From assembly GCA_036490515.1 (NCBI GenBank), contig DASXDU010000042.1, positions 310,001-374,000 on the forward strand: a stretch of DNA of 64,000 bases, in the 5' to 3' direction. The notes under the pieces are model-generated. The model was not told where the DNA came from. It did not search any database and worked only from the letters and a program-made list of their open reading frames with translations. The position numbers and the translations under genes are program-made. Numbering within the stretch: position 1 is the stretch's first letter; every line of letters begins with the position of its first letter. Below are positions 60,122 to 64,000 of the stretch, in pieces. The DNA comes from Palsa-1150 sp036490515 (GTDB lineage: Bacteria > Myxococcota_A > Polyangia > Polyangiales > Polyangiaceae).

Positions 60122-61414
60122 TCACGGCTGGCGCGACGCAACTCCGAGTAGCGCCCGAGCCCGCTGCGGATCGGCCGGAGTGCGACCGATCGACCGGGCG
60201 TATTCCGCGGCGCGGGCGACGAGTGGGCCGCTCCCCTCGGAGAGAACGCCCTTGCTCACATAGATGTTGTCCTCCAGGCCGACGCGCGCATGGCCGCCGA
60301 GGCGCATCGCGAGCTCGGTCATCGGCTGCTGGAAGCGCCCCGTCGCGGCCACGCCCCACGTCGCCTCGGCGGGCACGAGCGAACGCAGGTACTGCACGAC
60401 GTCCTCGCGCGCAGGGATCGCGCCCTTCACGCCGAGCACGAACTGGAAGTGGAGCGGCTTGCCGATGACCCCCTCGCCCGCCAGGCCGAGCGCCTCCTCG
60501 ACGTGGCCGACCTCGTAGCACTCGAGCTCCGGGATCGCGCCCGCGCCGCGGATCTTCGCGGCGAGCTTGCGGATGTCGGCCCGCGAGTTGACGAAGACGT
60601 CGTCGCCGAAGTTGATCGTCCCGCAGTTGAGCGTCGCCATCTCCGGCTTGCAGGCCAGGGGGCCCGATCGCTCGTCGATCGACATCCCGACGGCGCCCCC
60701 CGTCGACGGCTGGATGACGCAGTCGCACTTGCCGCGGATCGCGTCGATCACCTCGGCGAACCGCTCGCTCGACTGCGTGTTCGATCCGTCGGGCGTGCGC
60801 ACGTGCAGGTGGATGACGGCGGCGCCGGCCTCGCGGCAGCGCGCCGCCTCGTCGGCCACCTCCTGGGGCGTGATGGGGAGGTGCGGCGTCTGCGCGCGCG
60901 TGAGCTCCGCGCCGACGATCGCAGCCGTGAGGATGACGTCCCCCGGACCTTCGGGCGTGACGATGGGCGCCTGCTCCGGCGCCGGACCGGGCGGCAATCC
61001 CGGCATGTAGAGCTCGCGCGGCCGGCGCTGGAGATCGCGCGGCACGACGCACGTCCCGACCGCACGGGCGACCACGACGGGGTCGGACAGAACGTCCGCC
61101 GCGCTCGCGGCAAAGCCCGTCGCGCGCAGGTTCGCCACGACCTTGCGCGCTTCGAAGCGGATCTTGCGGCTCGTCGTCCCGATGGTCACGAGCTCCGCCG
61201 TCGCCTCGACGTAGTCGCCGGCGAAGACCGGCGCGAGGAACTCGACGGACTCGTATGCGCGGAACAGGCCCTCGTCACCGTCGAGGCGGATGAGCAGCTC
61301 GGTCGCGAGGTCACCGAAGAGAGCCAGCATCCGCGCCCCGTCGACGAGCTCGCCGGCGTAGTGCGCGTCGTGAGCGCTCATCCGAAGCCGCAGGGTGACC
61401 CTCGTGCCGATCAT
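60122..61414 (-). CDS. Kal-Kce fusion: 3-aminobutyryl-CoA ammonia-lyase / 3-keto-5-aminohexanoate cleavage enzyme
   Basis: A 430-aa two-domain enzyme of lysine fermentation. Residues 1-130 are a hot-dog Kal domain (SAHDAHYAGELVDGARMLAL, FRAYESVEFLAPVFAGDYVEA, FEARKVV). Residues about 150-430 are a Kce/BKACE TIM barrel with the metal-binding HLHVRTPDG motif, QPSTGGAVGMS and LNCGTINFGDD. Kce condenses 3-keto-5-aminohexanoate with acetyl-CoA to give 3-aminobutyryl-CoA, and Kal removes ammonia, so the two activities are sequential. No kamA, kamDE or kdd genes are in this window. ATG 61414 starts the Kal domain. Confidence 0.88.
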   Translation of the reverse strand: MIGTRVTLRLRMSAHDAHYAGELVDGARMLALFGDLATELLIRLDGDEGLFRAYESVEFLAPVFAGDYVEATAELVTIGTTSRKIRFEARKVVANLRATGFAASAADVLSDPVVVARAVGTCVVPRDLQRRPRELYMPGLPPGPAPEQAPIVTPEGPGDVILTAAIVGAELTRAQTPHLPITPQEVADEAARCREAGAAVIHLHVRTPDGSNTQSSERFAEVIDAIRGKCDCVIQPSTGGAVGMSIDERSGPLACKPEMATLNCGTINFGDDVFVNSRADIRKLAAKIRGAGAIPELECYEVGHVEEALGLAGEGVIGKPLHFQFVLGVKGAIPAREDVVQYLRSLVPAEATWGVAATGRFQQPMTELAMRLGGHARVGLEDNIYVSKGVLSEGSGPLVARAAEYARSIGRTPADPQRARALLGVASRQP

Positions 61415-61476
61415 GCCGCCTCCATACCACGGCTGGGCCACCCCGGTTCGACCCTGCCGGACGGCCCTCGGCGCGC

Positions 61477-61482
61477 CATACT
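61477..61482 (+). promoter_or_regulatory. -10-like hexamer CATACT close to the start codon
   Basis: CATACT is 9 bp before ATG 61492 (and 3 bp before ATG 61486), with TCGACC 23 bp upstream (61448-61453). The element sizes and distances equal those before ATG 32184. This would favour ATG 61492 on a nearly leaderless mRNA. Confidence 0.4.
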
Positions 61483-61485
61483 TCC

Positions 61486-62142
61486 ATGGCGATGGAGATC
61501 GCGCTGCTCACGGTCCTGGCGGTGTGCTGGGCGTTCCTCGGGACGGGCGCCATCACGGGCCTCGTCGCCCGCGGGGCGCGTGGGGGTCGGTCGCGCGACC
61601 TCGACGAGGCATGGCGCCGCTACGCGTCGAGCAAGCGGTTCCAGTTCTTGCCGGCCACGGGTGAGCGGCCGCACGCGCGATCGCCCCGCGTCGAGGGACG
61701 CGTCGAGGACGTCGATCTGACCATCGAGGCGTGCTCGCTGACGATCGGCGGTTCGCCGCGACCCTGCACGCGCATCTGGGGCCTGGCGGCGATCCAGGAG
61801 CGCGTGCGCGTGCTCGTCACGAGCGACACGCGGCTCCTGCAGGGTCCCGGTGTCCACGACCTCGAGCCCATGACCGTCGGCGATGCGTTCTTCGACCACG
61901 CGCTCGCCGTGCGCGCCTCGAGCGGCGAGGCGGCGTGCCGCCTGCTGGGGCCGTCCCTGCGCCGCGCGATCCAGGGCCTCCTCTCGTCGTCGTTCGAGCT
62001 CGCGCTCGTCCTCCAGCTGGACGAGGGCGAGGTCTCGCTCACGTGGCTGGGCGAGGAGACGCGCCCGTCGACGCTCGACGAGGCGTGCGCGGTCGTCGTC
62101 CGCGCGTGCACCGCGCGCCTCGAGACCGAGGCGTACCGCTGA
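61486..62142 (+). CDS. Single-span membrane protein of unknown function
   Basis: A 218-aa protein with one N-terminal hydrophobic segment (EIALLTVLAVCWAFLGTGAITGLVA) and a soluble domain (FQFLPATGERPHARSPRVEG, RVLVTSDTRLLQGPGVHDLE, LRRAIQGLLSSSFELALVLQLD). No family is recognised. ATG 61492 may be the true start. It is divergent from the Kal-Kce/trpE unit and 24 bp before the transporter gene. Confidence 0.7.
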   Translation: MAMEIALLTVLAVCWAFLGTGAITGLVARGARGGRSRDLDEAWRRYASSKRFQFLPATGERPHARSPRVEGRVEDVDLTIEACSLTIGGSPRPCTRIWGLAAIQERVRVLVTSDTRLLQGPGVHDLEPMTVGDAFFDHALAVRASSGEAACRLLGPSLRRAIQGLLSSSFELALVLQLDEGEVSLTWLGEETRPSTLDEACAVVVRACTARLETEAYR

Positions 62143-62166
62143 CCTGGGGTATCCTCCCCGGCCTCG

Positions 62167-63420
62167 ATGGCCCTCCCGCGCGGACGCGCATGGCTCGTGG
62201 CGGTGGTGGCGACGCTGGCGATGAGCGTCAGTTACGTCGACCGGCAGGTCGTCGCGGCGATCGCGACGAGCGTGCGCGCGGCCCTCGGGATCGACGCCGA
62301 GCACTTCGGCTGGCTCGCCGGCGCCTTCTCCCTCTCGTACCTGGTCGCAGCGCCGATCGCCGGAGCGGTCGTCGACCGGATCGGTGCCCGCCTCGGGCTC
62401 GTCGCCGCCATCGTGGCCTGGTCGGCCGTCTCCGCCGCGCACGCATTCGCGCCGACCTTCGCCGCGCTCTTCGCCCTTCGCGTGGTCCTCGGCGCCGCCG
62501 AGGCCCCGTCCTTTCCGGCTGCCGCGCAGAGCGTGCGCCGCGCACTGCCTGCCGGTGATCGTTCCGCCGCCTTCGGCCTCCTCTTCACGGGGAGCTCGTT
62601 CGGCGCCGCGGTCGCCGCCCCCCTCGCCATCTGGCTCGACGTCCACGTGGGCTGGCGGCTCGCGTTCCTCATCGCGTCCGTCGTCGGGATGGCGTGGCTC
62701 CCCGCGTGGCTCCTCGTCACGCGGAGCCCCGACGTCCGCGAGGTCCTCGCGCGGCCCGACCCGGCCGAGCTCTCCGCGCGCTCCGGGGACACGTCGGTGG
62801 CTGCCGCGAGCGGGTCGTCGCACCTCGCCCTCTTCGGCGACCCGGCGGTCCTGCGGGCGCTGGTCCTGGTCCTCGCGTCCGCGCCCGGCCTCATGTTCAT
62901 GTACGTGTGGCTGCCGCAGTACCTCGAGCTGGGGCGGGCTCTCCCCAAGTCCCGCGTCGCCGCGCTCGTCTGGATCCCGGCGCTCCTCGCCGATCTCGGG
63001 ATGGTCGGCTTCGGCCTGGTCGCAAGCGCCCTCGAGCGGCGTGCGCCGGTGCAGCGGTCGCACGTGCCTCTCGTCTTCCTGGCGGCGTCGATGGAAGCGA
63101 CGCTCGCGCTCGTTCCACGGGTCGCGGATCCTCTTCCGGCGGTCCTGCTCCTCGGCGTCTCCGCGGCCGGCGGGGGAGGCCTCTACACGCTCCTCACGTC
63201 GGACATGATGACGCGCGTGAATCCGGCGCGCGTCTCGATGTCCGGCGGGCTCACGGCCGCTGCGCAGTCGCTGATCTACGTGTTCCTCAACCCCGTGGTC
63301 GGGCGCTGGATCGACCGTACCCACTCGTTCGACAGCGCGATGGCGATGCTGGGCGTCATGGCCTTGCCCGGCGCGCTCGTCTGGTCGTTGATCCCGGTGC
63401 GGCGCCCGCGCTTCGCGTGA
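62167..63420 (+). CDS. MFS transporter
   Basis: A 417-aa transporter with about 12 membrane helices. The N-terminal YVDRQVVAAIATSV, the helix 2-3 loop GAVVDRIGARLGL and the ALRVVLGAAEAPSFPAAAQ segment of helix 4 place it near the anion:cation symporter (hexuronate/ExuT-like) group. The substrate, probably an organic acid, is not predictable. ATG 62167 follows TATCCT by 11 bp. It follows the 218-aa membrane protein on the same strand. Confidence 0.88.
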   Translation: MALPRGRAWLVAVVATLAMSVSYVDRQVVAAIATSVRAALGIDAEHFGWLAGAFSLSYLVAAPIAGAVVDRIGARLGLVAAIVAWSAVSAAHAFAPTFAALFALRVVLGAAEAPSFPAAAQSVRRALPAGDRSAAFGLLFTGSSFGAAVAAPLAIWLDVHVGWRLAFLIASVVGMAWLPAWLLVTRSPDVREVLARPDPAELSARSGDTSVAAASGSSHLALFGDPAVLRALVLVLASAPGLMFMYVWLPQYLELGRALPKSRVAALVWIPALLADLGMVGFGLVASALERRAPVQRSHVPLVFLAASMEATLALVPRVADPLPAVLLLGVSAAGGGGLYTLLTSDMMTRVNPARVSMSGGLTAAAQSLIYVFLNPVVGRWIDRTHSFDSAMAMLGVMALPGALVWSLIPVRRPRFA

Positions 63421-63453
63421 GCACCTCGTGAGCCCCGCGACGCCGCGCGGCGG

Positions 63454-64000
63454 TCACCCGGATCCACAGAGCGTTGCGCAGATGCCCGAAGTGCCGCCAT
63501 CCGGCACCTCGCACCAGCCCTTGCACTGGTCGCCGTTCGTCGTGCAGTCGCCGCCGAGGGGGACGCGGGACGTGCAGGTGCCTGCAGACGCGCCCCCGTC
63601 CGGCAGCGCGCAGTAGAGGCCCTGCTGGCAGTCCACCTTGCCCTCGCACGCGCCACCCTCGGGGGAGATGGCGGCCGTGGCGCACCTGCCGAGATGGCAG
63701 ACCATCGGGGACGTGCACGCATCGTCGCTCGCGCAGGCCGCTCCCGTGCCGCCTTGCGCCTTGCACGTCGGCGTCGTGCAGTAGGCGCCTGCGGCGCACG
63801 ATGGGTGGGTGCCGAACCCCCAGTCGAAGTAGGAGGCGGATCCCGCGTCGGGGGCCTGCTCGCACGCCGTGCCAGCCGACCCCGGCTGCGCGCAGGTGCC
63901 ATCCGTGGCCCCGGTCCATCCCACACAGGTGAGGCCGTCCTTGCACTCGAAGTCGACCGCGCAGGGGGCACCGGCGCCCTGGCGACCCGCGACGACGCCG
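63454..64000 (-). CDS. Cys-rich secreted protein (5' end cut by window)
   Basis: The visible 181 residues are full of cysteines with regular spacing (PCAVDFECKDGLTCVGW, AGAYCTTPTCKAQ, DDACTSPMVCHLGRCA, DCQQGLYCALPDGG, GICATLCGSG). The pattern is that of Dickkopf/EGF-like disulfide modules common in myxobacterial surface proteins. The start and any signal peptide lie beyond base 64000, since the frame is open to the edge. The GTG at 63924 is only internal. Function unknown. Confidence 0.8.
   Translation of the reverse strand, partial: GVVAGRQGAGAPCAVDFECKDGLTCVGWTGATDGTCAQPGSAGTACEQAPDAGSASYFDWGFGTHPSCAAGAYCTTPTCKAQGGTGAACASDDACTSPMVCHLGRCATAAISPEGGACEGKVDCQQGLYCALPDGGASAGTCTSRVPLGGDCTTNGDQCKGWCEVPDGGTSGICATLCGSG

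Overview
The window is very GC-rich, densely coding DNA. It is best explained as chromosome of a myxobacterium (Myxococcota, probably Polyangia). Pointers are a MYXO-CTERM-type C-terminus on a secreted protein, two eukaryote-like Ser/Thr kinases, many hybrid histidine kinases and response regulators, many lipoproteins with Ser/Gly/Asp-rich linkers, and a complete CheA-type cluster with a HEAT-repeat partner. No rRNA, tRNA, transposase or CRISPR array was recognised. Genus cannot be fixed from sequence reading alone.

Layout. (1) 1-8342, minus strand: a tightly overlapping chemosensory operon cheY-cheA-cheW-soluble MCP-HEAT-repeat protein-cheR, with cheR cut by the window edge. (2) 8563-17077: a REC-PAS-kinase-REC hybrid kinase, two DUF3147-like membrane proteins, a lysozyme-like MYXO-CTERM lipoprotein, an unknown anchored protein, a Ser/Thr kinase and two divergent response regulators. 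(3) 17104-21413, minus: a 785-aa lipoprotein and a beta-propeller di-haem peroxidase-like lipoprotein. (4) 21758-26818, plus: kaiC-kaiB-kaiB-hybrid kinase operon. (5) 26855-30131, minus: GspE/PilB ATPase and a Ycf46-like AAA ATPase. (6) 30200-33353, plus: a sigma factor of ECF type fused to a membrane segment, a secreted hydrolase and a secreted protein; the sigma gene and the hydrolase gene share a bipartite promoter-like motif. (7) 33358-40129: GT87-like membrane protein, PmbA/TldE, a lipoprotein, a small HTH protein and the condensin subunits ScpB-ScpA. (8) 40409-44893: Ser/Thr kinase with zinc ribbon, an outer-membrane-like protein and two lipoproteins. (9) 44894-46400: an unusual 744-bp stretch with a 42-bp hairpin-forming tandem repeat array, a 10-bp repeat and palindromes, followed by a 211-aa Ala-rich protein with a histone-like tail. 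(10) 46454-53255: a frameshifted secreted-protein pseudogene, an orphan FliR/SctT-like export protein, a MaoC hydratase, a Baeyer-Villiger-type flavin monooxygenase, a beta-helix lipoprotein and a thiolase. (11) 53388-56842: two translationally coupled membrane histidine kinases, the second with a degraded ATP site. (12) 56898-64000: two lipoproteins (one Sel1), trpE preceded by a Kal-Kce fusion of lysine fermentation, a small membrane protein, an MFS transporter and a Cys-rich secreted protein cut by the window edge.

Signal transduction dominates. Chemosensory proteins, Kai proteins, hybrid kinases, Ser/Thr kinases and a membrane-bound sigma factor sit among lipoproteins and isolated metabolic genes. 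The most novel-looking items are the hairpin repeat array and its downstream gene (45072-46273), the membrane-tethered sigma factor with a duplicated promoter motif (30156-31191), and the kai operon.
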